Shown: positions 36,181 to 50,381 of the stretch, one piece after another
How positions within the stretch are numbered: position 1 is the first letter of the stretch
How the letters are laid out: the number at the start of each line of letters is the position of its first letter
Origin: Chaetorhynchus papuensis
Lineage: Eukaryota > Chordata > Aves > Passeriformes > Rhipiduridae
DNA length: 64,000 nucleotides
Assembly (NCBI GenBank): GCA_013396525.1
Contig: VWYX01001350.1
Span: 1-64,000 of the forward strand
Direction of reading: 5' to 3'
Notes under the pieces: model-generated
Seen by the model: only the letters and a program-made list of their open reading frames with translations
Databases searched by the model: none
What the model was told of the DNA's origin: nothing
Position numbers and translations under genes: made by a program

Positions 36181-39100
36181 ACTACTTTTTTTCCTTCATA
36201 TTATAAGGCAAACTTTTATTGATTTTAAAGTTTGTCACACAGTCCTGCTATATAAGGTTAGTTACATTTTTGTGGTTGCCTTTGTAAACTGAGGACCTCC
36301 CTTTTGACATCCTGTTTGGAATACAATTTATCTGAAAATGTGGATTATACTTAATTTAATTTAGGACCAGTGAGGAAATAAGAATCTGTTCTGCGTGATG
36401 CATTCTTTTCACTTCAAGGTTTCTTTGACTCTGGTGTCCCCTGTGCTTTCTCTACTGGCAGCATCCAAAAATACCTCTGAAAAATGAAAATAAGTGAGAT
36501 GCTTTCTCTCCCTGTTTTGCTTGTTCTAGCAAGCATTCACTTAGCTGAGTTAACAAACAGCTCAGCAGCCACACAAGACTTGTTTATGTTGTTATGGGCT
36601 GTCTGTGTAATCACTTCCAGAGCCAACAGAAACCTAAAGGAAAAATTTGCCAAGCTGCAGCTGGAGGACTGCAAACAATCCATGACATTTGGTGAAAGTT
36701 TAAATTAACATATGTTATAGCAGGCAACAAGCAAACAGCTGGGGAATATGACAGCTGTTATCCATAAATAATGTTACGCTATCAGCACCTATATTTATAT
36801 GAAACTTTACTGGGTAAAGATGCAAATCAGTATTTCATTACTTAACAACGTGACTGCACTCTAGGAAGAGCCCTGCCTGTCTCCAGTGTGTGCCACGTGC
36901 TGCACAATCAGCCTCAGGTCCTCCCAAGCTGCTACCTGAAAACCCAAGGTCTGGGCTCTTAAGCAGTGAAGAGCTTCCAGATTTTTGGGAAGGTTTTCTG
37001 TCTGCTAATGTAAAAGAGCTGAAATTATATTTTTTGTTCTTCAGCATTTACGTTGTTGGGTTCCAGACTGATGTGGGGTTGGTGTTTGTTGGTTTGAGTG
37101 TTTATAAAGCCTTCTAAAACTGGGGACACCTTTTATTCTTTAGACAGAATATTTTCTAGTTATTGGGTCTTAATTTTTGTCATTCTTTCCTTCTCCCTCA
37201 CACAGATACAAACTTGGCAACTGTGTTCAAAATAACTGTTAAATACCCAACAGAAAACTCACTCCTGACATAATTCTGTTAACCAAGTGGGAAAAGGGGC
37301 TTCTCTGTGCTCCAGAATTGAATCTCTCTGGTTCAGAGTTCAAGTTAAAATAATCACAAGTTATAAGATTTAGGATTTGACTATTCAGCTCCTTACAGAC
37401 CTGTAATAAATGAGCTTAACTGTTGGTTATGGATGGTTACTGATTACTGTTATGTTGTTATAGTGAACATTAATACAAAGGTTTAATATTATTCTCTTCC
37501 AAGTTTTCTAGCTAACATCTGTTCACTTAAAAAAAATTCTCCTGGGCGACTATATGAATTATAATTGATATTTTCCAAAAGTGATCAGACCTGTACAAGT
37601 AGTTCAAAGGAAACTTCTGTCACATCAGTTGTCCAACCAGGTATTTTTCACTAGCGTTGGGATAGATGTGGCTTTTACCATCTAAGGAGAATTGACAGTC
37701 TTGCTCAGTAAAATAGTAGTTTCTTTGTAAAGCTAGATAGTAATTTATGTATTTTAAGTACAAAGACTCCTATTGGCAACTGCTTATGCTAAGGAAAATA
37801 TTCACAGGGAATACGTGGAGCTTAAAAGCAAACAGATGAATGAAAAATGGTCTTTTTATCATCAGCACACTTGGCATATTGCTTTTAAATAGCTCTAATA
37901 CAGCTAGAAGATACATTAAGAAAGCTATTTAATTCAGGCACTTTGCCAAGAATAGGCAATGATGTCGTTTACAGTTTATTAATACTGAATAGAGTGAAAT
38001 TATATTCAATTTTAGTATCTGGAGAAAACATGGCTTACTGAAAGGTCAGACAATTGAAAGGCTGCCCAGATTTTACAAAATGCAGGAGCTGAGGGTGTGA
38101 TCTGGAGAACCACAGTTAAAAGTATCAGAAGAGAATCAAACTGAAAAGAACCTGATCTGAAGTGTTCATCCTCTCTAATTGCTGTATCATATTCCTTGCA
38201 ATGCAAATTATTATGGATGCTGACTCTCTTTAAACTGAGCAAAGGCTGTGTGAGAGGAAGGGGAAGCTGGAAGAAATAATTGCAATTTCAAGCTGAAAAT
38301 TGGTGTACCTGACCCAAAACTACTTACAGGCAATTTGCCACGCCTCACTTTAGGAAAAGTGAGGATCCATTTAAAGCAACCAATTCGCAGCAGCAATGAC
38401 AGAGATTTGCAAAGCTGCACCAAGTTGCCACAGTTACTGGGGAGGAACAAATTGGGTCATTTGTCATTGAAGAGAGTTGGGTTTTTTTCCTGCTTGTGAT
38501 ATTTCTTTTCCCCACACCCTGTGTTGTGAAAACCTGTTACCATCCATCCTCAGTCTTCAAATGTGCCCTGGAAAAGCTGGCAGGTTGAGTGGGTCTATCT
38601 GGGATACAGAACATTCAGAACAATCCATCACTTCTCCCTGAGTTCTGGTATTTCATTTTTTTCCCCCTTAAGTTGTCCTTTGGTGTCCTGGTAGCTAGAA
38701 GTGATAAACTCTATTTAAATAACATCATTTAGTGACAGAGAAGGCTTCCCATACTGCTTTGTCCCAGAGAGTGGAAAGAAAACCCAAAAAAATCCTTCAA
38801 CTGGAGGGTTTCTGAAGGGATTGGGAAGTACAAGATGATAACACACAACTCAGTGTGTTGCAAGTAATCTCCATCTGGGAGAAAAAGGAAAGGTGTGTTA
38901 GGAATATGGAATTGAAATCAACACTAACATTTATAAATACACACAATATTAGTAATGCTAATTTTGCCTCTGCCAGTACTGTCCATTAAAAGATTTTGGA
39001 CAAAGACTCAAACTGTCCTGCTGTTTTCTGGGAAGGAATCTTTGTAGCCAAAAGATATTCTCATATTGGATATGATTTCCTGAATCAAAGATCACGGATT

Positions 39101-40213
39101 TAAATTCTTGAGATCACTCTTAGCTTCAACCCACGTTAATGCCAAACTCTTCTTGCCTCAGTTATTTTCATACATGATTTCTCGTGGGAACCTGATGGGA
39201 AAATGTCTTTGCTTTCCTCACTCTCAGGAGTCATTAAGGCTGCAGTGAGTCTGTTCTGGGGAAAAAAATGGTATTGCTCTGGGATGTAGGGTCACAGGAG
39301 CACTCACTAGGAAGGCTGGGGGGTAATGTTATTTTTTGATTGTACATCCCGAAGTAATAGTCTTTAAAAAAAAAACAAAACAACTTTAACAATCTAAAAG
39401 TCTCAGTATCACACAAACATTCATAATTCTATCCATCCTGTGGATACCTGTATCATCTGAAAACATGGGGAGTCCTTCCTACACGCATGAGCTTGCATTT
39501 CTGTCCATCCTTTAATTTCCCTCACTTAATTTCTGTTCTTTCATGCTCTGATTTTCAGTCTGGGATAATAACAGTGAATTAGAGGCCACATAAAATGGTC
39601 CATATTTATTTTCAAATGAGAAGAAATGGTGTGCTTGTTTCTGATTTCCAGAGCAACATGAAGGATATGCCTTGATGATAATTAACCTGACTGAGAATGC
39701 AAAGCAGCACTCAGATTTTTCCTGCAGCCTTTATGAATAACACAAGCAATCTTCTAGACAGACAAAAATATACAGACATATATCTAGTTTATATATCTAG
39801 CAGCACCTTGTGGAAGCTCACTACTCCGAGATCCTCTGGTGTGTCAGGAGAACCAAAGTTGTCATTTCGGGGCAGAGAAGCGGGAAAAGCAGAGTGAACA
39901 TTTTAGAATGGTGCAAAAGGATATCATGAACTGAACCTGAACAGATGTGAGTAAATGTGGCCTTTAATGTGTTTAGCTTTAAGATAATTGACATGGGGTT
40001 TGTAATCAATGTGCAGTAGGAAGTTGAGAGTGTGTTGGGTTCCATCACGTGGAACTGCAGGGTGAAAAGGAGGATGTTACCAGTCAGCAACACTGGTTAA
40101 TAGGAAATAGCTACAAAAAGTGAGGGCTCCTGCCCTGCATGAGAGGGAGAGGCCATGTGAAAGGGGAGCAAATGCACATCTGCCAGGAAAAATCCTCACA
40201 GCAAGATTAGGAA
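36181..40213. other. non-coding stretch, nothing recognised
   Basis: AT-rich, with only short open frames. A perfect nine-base inverted repeat with a four-base loop lies at 38343-38364, too short for a microRNA precursor. No interspersed repeat was recognised. Confidence 0.5.
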
Positions 40214-40805
40214 TGTATCACAAGTCTCTGGTTTTGTTTTCTTTTGTTTTTTCATGAGTCTGTTTTACTCAGAGTTTGAATCAGGCCGCAGGAAACAGGG
40301 AGTTTTTCTTTGGACTTAGATGTTTATTATATCTTATCTACAACATGGCTACACAGAGACTGCTTTCTAAGTTAACAAGGTGAAAATGGCTCAAGATGTC
40401 TGCTTCCAAGGTCACTTAGACCCCAGACTGCCCAATAATTAATTGCCAACAAATTTATTTTTACTTATAAACCAGTGGCTATTAATTTCTGACTTGCATT
40501 GTGGGATTTTTGACCCAATGACAAAGCACTCAGATTTGTGAAGAAGAAAGAACAAGCCCATGCCCAAAATCCTCCATCTTGTTACCTACATATTACTAAT
40601 ATCCTACAAACCTAATTTTTCTACATCTCTATATCTTCCACCCAGTGATATAACTTTTCTTTTTAATCCCACAGCAGTACCCTCTGTATTATCCCACAAT
40701 CTTGGGAGCCTTTCCCAGGGCCTCAGGTCAAATGGAGTGTGTTTTTGAGGATCATTGCTTGTCAGAACTGAAAGACTGAAATTCTCAGGATTCAGGGTTC
40801 CAATG
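40214..40805 (-). mobile_element. family B LTR, copy 2, intact
   Basis: Matches both sides of the gapped copy at 19604-20189 and supplies the missing interior. On the minus strand it shows a TATA-like TTATAAG (about 40471-40465) and AATAAA (40327-40322), then about 110 bases to the end. The plus-strand start is TGTA. The plus-strand end reads AATG where copy 1 has AACA, so this terminus is mutated or the boundary is a few bases off. The flanks both read GGAA, a possible four-base target duplication. No retroviral coding sequence adjoins it. Confidence 0.82.
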
Positions 40806-43800
40806 GGAATGCAGTCTGGGAAGGTGCATGTTACTAGGGAACGTGGTCTTTCTGCTGCTCACAGCTTCTGTCTCCTGCAGGCAGTGGAATGCAGAGCAGA
40901 AGGATTTAGATGGAATACACTGATGCATGCAGAGAGGAAAGCCAACAATGGGCTGGGAAATTAGAGGCCATCTACAACCATTTAACTTTATTAATCAGAG
41001 GTGTCAAGCACTGAGGAAAAAATTGTGTACTTTAATAATATGGTTGATGGTGACTTCTGTAATGGTTATAAAACTCTTGGTATAACAATAAATGCTATAA
41101 CAATTTCCTTGTCTCAAAGTGAGTAACTGTGTGATTAGTGGAATTGTGTTTTAAAGTTTAAAAGAAATAAATAACCGTAAGCCAATAGAGCAAATAGGAA
41201 ATAAAAATACTTCTTTTACAAGGAAAATTAATTTCAGCAGGCCACTAAAAATGACTAATCATGTGAACCATGCAGTCAGCAGCAAGGTTTTTCTTGCTGT
41301 GCTGTAGCCTGTAGGTAGTGAAATCTCTGCTCTGAAGGTTGATGCTTGTCATGCTAATTCATGGTGTTCAATTCTGTTGCTGGTCTGGTTTTTGGTAGGA
41401 TGAGATTGTTACAGCATCTACCACAAGTGTGTGGTGTTTCTACAGACTTTGAATAAAGACTGACAGACCCAAGAATCTAAGCAAATTAAGTCTTGGCCTC
41501 CTTTACAACTCTTTCACAAATCAGAACCTCATGTGGTATGGCCTTGGACAGACACTTGGCAACTGCACCCTTGAATATTGGCTGTCTACCTTGAGTATTT
41601 GTAAATAAGAAGTGCTACTGTTCACTCACACATATATTCCAGGGGCAGCATCCATCCTGCATTTAATGTATTATTGAGCACCAGGGTGTTCTGATAATTG
41701 CTTTTCCACAGGTCTATATCCTGCAAGTATGTATTTAAAAAGAGAAATAAGGTGATGGCAGCTGTTTATCCATAATTCATTTGTTTATGCATCTATTACC
41801 ATACATAGTTCATCTACTGCCACTGATTAAGTAAAGAGCTGCTTAGAACAATATAGATTTCAAATAAAAATCCAACCCCAAACCTGCCAGCCCTTAAGCC
41901 CCATGGACAAATGGGAAGGAGGTGGGAGCTGCCCCTGGTACATCACTGGGATTTCTTCATTTATGGCTCTGATACATTTATACCGCCTGAGGTTCTTACC
42001 CTCAAGATTTATGCTTTTCAGTGCAGCAAGCTGACAAATTGCCCCATCTTCTGTGTTTTAAATTTGAAGTCAGAAGAGAATGAACTCAGAGAATAATGAG
42101 GAGAAAAGGAGGCCCAAAGACAGGAAAAGTTATTAAGGAGGATTTCCAACAACAAAAACCCAAAAATCCTCTATGGTATTTTTTGGTGGGTTGTTTGTAT
42201 TAACCTATGAGTGTACATGAAATAACCCTGACAAGGTGGATATCTCAGTGAGAAGGTGAAAAGTTTTGCCCATCCTGAAACTTCTCTAGGTTTTTTACTT
42301 CTCCAGGGGAGTACTGCCATGTTTTCTTGGAGGAGATAATTTTGTACATGCATTTGCACAGGTAGTGCTTAGTGTTTCCACAAAGGAGAATAATACCCCA
42401 TTTTTTTCCTCATAATTAGGCCCTTCCAGAGATATTAACACATCTTCTCTTTTCCTAGCTTGGCTACTGTTGCTGATGTGACTTTAGATTTGAGCATTCT
42501 GTGGTTTCTGGTATTCCTTTTCTTAGAGAACAAGGTCCATTTGAAGTACTAATAGAGAAGCAGCAGCAGCAGGTAGCATGAGCTGTCATTTTGTGCAGTG
42601 AAACAGACTCCAGATCAAGGATTCAGCATGTAGGGCAAGCTTGCTGCTGGCCTTTGGGATGGAATGGCATTATAGACAATGTAGAGATACACCCTCAGTA
42701 TTAATGCTGCCATCCAGTCGCTCTGTACTCGTCCACTGTTCAGTCTGCAAACACAAACTTCATGCCGTGGTGTTGGTTATTTTAGTAGAGCAATCTGTCA
42801 TACCCACACTCTGCTTTGTAATAGTCCTTTCATAAACTCTGTGAGTGAAACTTTGCATGAAATTCTAGATTTCTCTGAGCACTTCACCTTGCTGGGCAAC
42901 ATTCTCAGGCCCTGCGTTGTTTTTGGTGAGGATCCTCCTTGCTTAGTGCAAGTACTGAAAAACAAAATGCTGTTTCTATGTCTTGGAGACTGAGGAGGCC
43001 TTAGGGTTAGATCCATCTCAATTTATCCCCTTTCAATTCAAGTCAAAACTTCATCCCATCTCAAAGTGAATTTGTTTACAACGAGAAAAGGGGAAAAGGA
43101 GAACTGGTTTATTTTACTGTGGTGAGAGCTTGTTAAAATTGTTTTTGGAAAGTGCTGGCCTTTGTGGAGGGCACGTGCATCTTTGAGAATCAAACCTTCA
43201 GCTTTGAAATCTGGAGAGGGAGGGCAGCCCAGGATGATATAGGAGGTTGTATGAGAATCTGATTTTACTGATGTAGTTTTCTAAGGCTATTAAGTAGTTT
43301 GCATTTTTGAAAATTAACAATTGCATGTATGGATTTCAGATTATTTATATTTTTTTTACATTATTCTAAATCTACTCTTTGGTTTGGTAGCAATTTGCTT
43401 GTTTAATAACAATTTGTGTTGATTTTCAGTGAGCTTCTCAACTGTGCCAAAAAAACAGATTAAAGGAAAAGAATAACTTGTATTTCCTTCAACAATAATC
43501 ATTCACCTCAATGTTCCATTCAGTTTTTCTCATTTCCTCCTCCCCTTTAAGGATGTAATTCCTAGAAGTCAGGCTTTGATACTGGATCTGCTCTTTAAGA
43601 TTTTGTTATCTACAGTGACTACTGAATGATTTCCAGCGTGTAAGATTTGTGTTATTGAAGGATAAAACCAAATGAGTAGAAAATATTATGAAACCTGTGT
43701 GGAGTAAATATAAAAGATACATAACATGGGTTTGATTTTTTGTATTACAAGCATATGTGACTATAATACTGAATTTGTGTATATGTGTTCACAACATAAC

Positions 43801-46594
43801 AAGGTATTATTTTGTTACGTTTAATCAGCTGTATTCTGGTTGAGTTACAGTAGTGATTTTCTCCTCTGCATATAAAATAATTTTCTTGTGAGCAAGCCTG
43901 ATATCAGTGTGGAAGAACAGGAATGACTCAAATTTGGTTGATGAGTGTCTCACAGAATGAAAGAAGGTGCAGATAGAGCATGTTTCTGAAGTCTGTTTAA
44001 TGCCAGCACACAGACATCTGAAATGTGAGGATGAACTTATTGTCCAGGCGCTTCTGATGAGCTCCTTTTTCATGGTTATTTTGTGTCTAAGGGCCGCAGC
44101 ATCCGTGCTTCTGAGTGTGTGATTATTTCTCAGTATATCTGCACAAATGTGAGCTTTGTTCCCCGGGACACACAGGGACCCTGCTTGCAGTGAGGAGTGA
44201 GGGAAGCACATTGAAGGAATCTCTCTCCAAGTGAATTAAACACTGAGCAGATTCTCCTGCTAAACTGAGTTTATCCCACTCAAGGCTGTGGTGCTAATGG
44301 GCCACAAACACAGTGCCAGTGAGATCCCTTTTCACTGAGCAATCCATTCTGTGACTTTCCAAATAACAATGGCACCTAGTCAGACTGTTTGGATGTGGCA
44401 CAGAATTTTTTTCCCCACTAGAAATGGAACCTCTGCTCTGTCTTTTTATGTTTGGAATCCTGAATTAATAATTCTGCTTACTTAGAATTAAATGTTAGAA
44501 ATAATCTCACTCACATCTAATGTGAAGGGAAGATGAAACCCAGTTTCTTACTGTGCCATTAAACAAATCTTAACTGCTATCCATTCCCTCCAGGTTTAAG
44601 TGGATTAAATGAGAAGTGGCATGACTGAAATTGTAGGTAATCATAATTTGAACTTTGTTTCCTTTTCTCTCTATTTAAGCATTAATTTTCTCTTTAGCTT
44701 TCATCATCTCTGATTTACTTAATTACTGCACCATTAGTATCCATTCTTCTTGGTTTCAAACCCCCTCTTACTAAATTTTTAATGCTATTTTTTAAGAACA
44801 CAATTTCCCATGTCTTTCAGAATTACCAGCTGAAACTGTTGTCAGTAATTAACAGATCAAAAGAGCACAGTGACCTGCATGCTACTTGTGATACTGCACG
44901 TTCCATGGCAACTGCTGCTGATATTCAGGATGTTTATTAACTTCCAGGACTACTTGTCCTTTCTCAGCCACCACGTTTCCTTACTGAAGGCTGTGTGACC
45001 AAAAAAAGCACATAATGTGAGAGACATGGCCCCTAACCTGGTTTGGATTATCCTTAAAGAAAGATTCTTCTTCCCAAATGCTGTTTCTTTCCTGTGCTGT
45101 TCTGGAGGGCTTCTCCCTTTCTCCTCCCCAAGCTGGATCTGTTCCAGGAGAGGCTTTTTTTGCATTTTATTTATGAAGAAAAGAGGTTAAAGTGCTTCTG
45201 TTTGTCCTCTGACCCAATAAGACTTACACCAGAAAAATAGTGCCTGTTGTAGGAAGCCAAGAATTGTCTTTTCTTCTCTGGTGGATGTTCTGGAGAGAAG
45301 CAAGCCTAAACTATGGAAAAATGAAATAGCAATTCACAATATCTGTCTGTATCCATTAGGAACTACTCACTGAATTGATTTTCAACCAGCCAGACCTCTC
45401 CTGATGCTCTGCATGGTTTGGGAGCAGCTCTCCTTGTTGAAGAGTAGGTTTTGAGTTAGGCTTGGACACACTTTTATCCAGGTCACAATTTTACCCCAAA
45501 GACGTGAACAGAGGTTTTACATAACTTCAGCACCGGCTATTTATTTTTCATAGAAAAGGAACACAGGAAGGGATTCTTGGGCCTATGTTTTAGGTTCAAG
45601 CCAAGAAGAAAATAAGCTTTGGAATAGATAAATTTTGAACTGAGGCAAATAATGTCAGTTTTAGAAGGGTGGCACTCTAGAGAAGGCCACATTACAGCTC
45701 CTGCCAACAAATGCAGCTCCAGCAGTAGAAAGGTGGTGAGTAAATAATGGGGCAATGTGCCTTCAGGTACTGCATTTTCGTGGGCCTTAACCACTCTGAA
45801 ATCACCTTGATGCTGTTGATATGGGTGCTGAAAAACTTCAGCAGTGAATTTCTTCAGCTCTCTGCAGCATTTTGTGAGAGCTCTGTCTTTCCCATGCAAG
45901 CTACCTAAAACAAAGTTACCATTTTGTAAACATTTGCACCTGCAATTGTTTTGCTGGATTGTTATGGCTCTAACTAGCAAAATATTTGGAAATGGATGTC
46001 TTAGAATTTGGCCAATCCCCTCAAGGGGTGGATGGCCAAAGAACCAATTACCTTATGCCATTTAACACACTTTTACAAACTAACATATAAAAGCCTTGGA
46101 AAAAAAACCTTAAAGGGCTTGATGCCATTTATCCCTGACCCCGTACTTTGTGTGGTTTTTCTACCCGTCCACAGTGTGATGGCGATACTGTTGACTTGGA
46201 CAGGTGGCATAAGAAATGTGTAAGGTGACATTGCTTCTGACCACGTGTACTGTGATGAGAGTGAGGTTCCCAATCAAAACAACAAAAAACGCGAAGGCTG
46301 CAAGAACTGACAGCACATGGCACAGAGGACAACACAAAATGAGTTCTGGGTGCCTCAGCCTTGTGGCTGCAGCTGTGACAAAGGAGAAATGGCATTGTGT
46401 GGTTCCTCCTCTGTTTCACTGGCTGCAATGAACAGGAGATGATGCCAGTTTAACCCATTGTTTCTTCATGTTCCAAAGTATTCCTAGGGGTTCTCTTCAG
46501 CTGTCCTTCTCCACAGCTGCCAGTGTCAGCCCTCTCCTGTGCTGGGAGAGCCTCTGGAAGTGTCCACACTTTCTCATGGAGGAGTTTGCATTTA
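40806..46594. other. non-coding stretch, nothing recognised
   Basis: Contains minus-strand open frames of 128 codons (43825-44211) and 147 codons (45537-45980). Neither has a recognisable domain, and no splice signals or start context support them. No repeat was recognised. Confidence 0.5.
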
Positions 46595-47032
46595 TGATGC
46601 CTTAAGAGGCCTCCTAGAAACAGAGACTAGACAGGAGTAAGGGAATAAAGGTGGGTATTTATTGGAAAGGCCTTCAGAGGTACCCCTGGGCAGCCAGAGG
46701 CTGCTGCCAAGATGGACCCCAAGATGGACAACAGGTCACAAGTTCTTCACACTTTTATAGGTTTGGTTCATTTGCATCTCAGGGTTAATTCTCCAATTAA
46801 AGCTTCAGTTAATGATGTCATTCCCCTCAGCTTGCCCCCCCTCAGAGGCTCTTTGATTTCTACTTTTTGGGCCTAGGACAGTCTGGGTGTCCTTGGAGAG
46901 CAGGCCTGGAGAGGCTTTGTTGTGTGTGCCCAGCAGGAGAGAGCAGAAATGAACAGGCTACAAGAAACTTCAGAGCTACACACTGGGCAGTACAGGATTT
47001 GAAAAATATAAAAGTTAAAACCTAAGGCATCA
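46595..47032 (-). mobile_element. family A solo LTR, copy 3 (438 bp), complete
   Basis: Lies in reverse relative to copies 1 and 2. The terminal inverted repeat TGATGCCTTA / TAAGGCATCA is intact. Both flanks read TTTA (46591-46594 and 47033-47036), an exact four-base target duplication. On the minus strand it has the octamer (46777-46770), TATAAAA (46759-46753) and AATAAA (46663-46658). The 12-base tandem duplication is present (46707-46729). Its completeness and exact duplication make it the best reference copy of this family in the window. Confidence 0.9.
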
Positions 47033-50000
47033 TTTAGTGCTTTGCTAACACAGTACAGCTGGCAGATTTATTAGCAAACAGTGTTTTTGCTGTCGAGCAG
47101 AACAGTGGGCTACCTTAATTCACTGAATGTGCAAGGAATTCCAATTCAGTGAGAGCTCTTTCTCCTGACATATATTCTGTGTGGTTCCCATAAGTGGATT
47201 CCTACATCCTGCACATTATAGTATGGTGCAAAGGCAAGTGTTCTCCTGTTTCTTTTAAACACTGTCTCACACCTTCAATTTAGAAGTATTTTAAAGGAAA
47301 GCTCATAAAGAGATGAACTAATGTACTGTAGTCTGATTATTATTTTAAAGAAAAATTGTTTTGCAAGCAGAACCTGATTTTAAAAATCATTCTTTCCATG
47401 ATTTTTACCTTATATTCCCTAAAACCATCTTACTGCCAGTTACAACCAGTTTCCTCTGGTTCCCTCATTACTCCTTGACAATCTCCCTCTTGCAGGAAGC
47501 CTATCTCCCTGCAGCAGCCCCAGTTCATTTGGCTGGACAAATTGCTGTGGCTCGTTCAGAGCACACGTGTGCTGATTTGCTGGCTCTTATCTCTGAGAAT
47601 GGGGAAAGATCTTTCCCTTAGCTGAGGCAATAATTTGGATCCCCTTTCAACAGTCAACTGTTTCCATTATATTTGCAGTGGTTTCACACCTCTGAAAGCT
47701 ATGCCTTTTTAAAACTGGCCAGGAAGTTCAAGGGTTATTAAGGGAGACAGCCACTTGGAGAGACTGCACAGATTTCCCCTCGTCAGGAAACTGGAGAAAA
47801 TAACATGATTAAAAATGAATTTTGGGGCAGGGGAAAATGGGCAATGCTAAACTAAAAAAGTTTTTTGTTGTTGTTTTTTTGAAAAACCAAAACTTTCCAA
47901 ATTGCGTGTGGATTTATAATTCTTGTAGTTATTCATTGGTGAGGATAAATGTAGAGTCTTTGAAAGAACTCTCAGAACTAATTTGAGTGAATTTTTTCTC
48001 TTTGTATTTCTGAACATTAAGTAGTGGCTTTTTGATATCCATATGAGCATGCATATTGTACTTGCCACTGGTATAGGGGAAAAATTTTTTTAAAATCCTA
48101 AGAAAATGTGAATATCACTTTTAGGGAAAGAATTAAAATGACATTATCTGAGTCCCTCCCAGCTGATGCTTTGGCCATTACAACCTGGGGGACAGCAGAT
48201 CTCTCTGTGAGAGAGAAGAAAGAGCACTCCTTCCTTAAGGACTACAGGTGTTAGAAGATAGGGAACATTATTTTCCCACCAGTGAATTCATCAGAGAACT
48301 GATGGGCTTTATCCTAACAGGATAAACAGAGAGCACATCAGTGCAAAGCCCTTGCCCTGATTGCTGTTGCTTGTTAGTTGTTTCTAGGATGTTCCTTGGC
48401 ATTTCCTATCTGCTGATGTCTCCAAGCTGTATTTTCTTAAACTTTGATATGCATAAGCCCTAATTTATTTTCTTTGTGTTGATAATTTTTAGTTTTCTCT
48501 TGTATATGTTTTCTTATTGGTTTTCCTTCCTGTCCATATCGGTGAGGGCAAGGGAATGTATTTGCAATAATTTGCTTAACTTGTGTCACTTCAGAAATAA
48601 AACACGTCCTGTATAGGGGGTTTTAGCAATATAAAAGTAATGGTGTAGTGCAGTGTCTTAAAAAAATGTGCCAATAGGTTTTATATTCCCAATTGTCTAT
48701 CTGGAATAGAAATATTAATTTCAGGGGAAGAGACAATATTTCAGTGCTGAGAAATAGGAAACCTTAACCTTTATGACTTTCTGAAAAACAAAGCAGAGTG
48801 ATTCACAAAACCAGAGATTAAGGCAGGAAACAGACACTGGTGCTATTTAATCTTCTTCCAGAGCAGTTGCTGGATGTAATTTCCAATAGGGACTGATGGG
48901 TGAACCCATACAAGAAGAGCATGACTCAAAATAAATGTTTCCAACCAGATAAAACAACTGGCAGTGCCCCACAATCCCATTAGATCCAGAGATAGCACTC
49001 AAAATCCTTTCAAGAAAAAATGTCTATTGCCACAAAATATTATCAAATGGAATGGATCCCCTTTATTACATGGAAAAGATGAAGTAACCTTCTGAATATA
49101 CTGTATTAAAAAAAAGAAAGGCTGAAATTCATAGAGTGAAAAATTATGAGCTTGGGTTTTTATAAGATTTGAAAGGTCAGGAGGGTAAGCAGATGGCTAG
49201 CTGTAGAATTTATTATGCTTTTAGCAATTGTTTTGATGTTCCAGGTGAAACCTTGCAAGCTTATGAGGCTGTAAAATTCTATGACCCTGCATTAAAGTGG
49301 GGATTATGCTCATAATATGCATGTGATTTTAGAGATCAATCTATCACACATTTATTATCTGCCAAAAGCTCACAGGATTCAGCATGATTAATATCTTGAA
49401 CTACAATTTTTACTATTCTGCAATAGTGCATCCCTTTTTTGTCTGTTTTGCAATTGTTTTCTTTATGAAAAAAAATATAACCGAGTTTATGATAATTAAA
49501 TGATACTCTGGTAGTGCCGACTGACTTTCCAGCAACCTTTCAGTGCTCAAAAATGCCCTGATTTTACAAGGCACGTAAAAAGTTACGTTCAGGGATGGTT
49601 ATTACTCAGACTTTCTCAGGTACGCCAAGCTGTGCTTAGCAGTATTAGTAATTCAATAATGGTAAAATTTTCCTGCTTTCCCATCTGAGTTTAAAAGCAT
49701 AAATGCCTTGTTTCTGCCTGGAAGAAATTGTTAAACGTCTTTTTTTTTTTTTTTCAAAGACAGCTACTGTGGTTGATTTCCCTATGATAATAAAGACAGG
49801 GTATTGGAAAATTATCAGAGGCTTCCAACTAATGCAGGAGTTGGAGGAGTCAGGCTCCTGTCTGGAGAATAGTCACCAAGAACAGCAGGTGGGACAAACA
49901 AGGAGGTCATCATTTCTTAAACCTGGGAAAGAAAATATTGTTCCAGGATTTCCCAACTCATGAAAGAAAAGGCAAGAGCTGTATTTTTACCTCAGTTGAA

Positions 50001-50254
50001 AAGTCTTGCAAGCTTCACATGCCATTAGGTCATCTTACAAGTTTGTGTATGTGGTGATGCCCGTCTGCAAGTCTGTGGAGAATTCTTATTGCCCTGTTTA
50101 TGAATTCAGCCAACAGATGGATTGATTCAATTTTTTTGCATAGATGATCTTGAATTTTATTTGTTTGTTGTGGCTTTGGGCACTGACTGCTGGGCTCAGG
50201 TTTGGGTTGTGCTGGTGCTGTACTGGTACGACCCCATTACATTTTAATGCACAG
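47033..50254. other. non-coding stretch, nothing recognised
   Basis: AT-rich with no open frame longer than about 90 codons. A run of T lies at about 49740-49754. No repeat was recognised. Confidence 0.5.
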
Positions 50255-50381
50255 CCACTACTCAAGAAGAATTTGGACAATGTTCTCTTGGGCTGTCCTG
50301 TGCAGGGACAGGAATGGGATGCTGATCATCCTTATTGGTCCCTTCCAATTCCACATATTCTGTTATTCTATTCTTTGATAG
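50255..50381 (+). mobile_element. CR1 LINE 3' end, short truncated copy
   Basis: Contains the phrase GGTCCCTTCCAA (50337-50348), which is characteristic of the CR1 3' untranslated region. It is preceded by a diverged GTGCAGGGACAGGA-type segment and followed by a degenerate run of ATTCT-type units that ends the element at about 50381. Chicken-repeat-1 elements end in such short repeats, not in poly(A). The copy is heavily 5'-truncated, as most are. The left end is approximate. Confidence 0.82.

Noticed and set aside
38343..38364. Perfect nine-base inverted repeat with a four-base loop
   Set aside because: Too short for a microRNA precursor and without a U run or gene context for any other hairpin role.
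45537..45980. 147-codon minus-strand open frame
   Set aside because: Recognised as no known family, no splice or promoter context, and overlapped by a plus-strand frame. A frame of this length is expected by chance in 64 kb.
17340..47032. The two same-orientation family A LTRs (17340 and 35754) as the ends of one 18.8 kb provirus
   Set aside because: They differ by the 12-base duplication and by many bases, and the sequence between them shows no retroviral coding remnants but contains other insertions. They are separate events.
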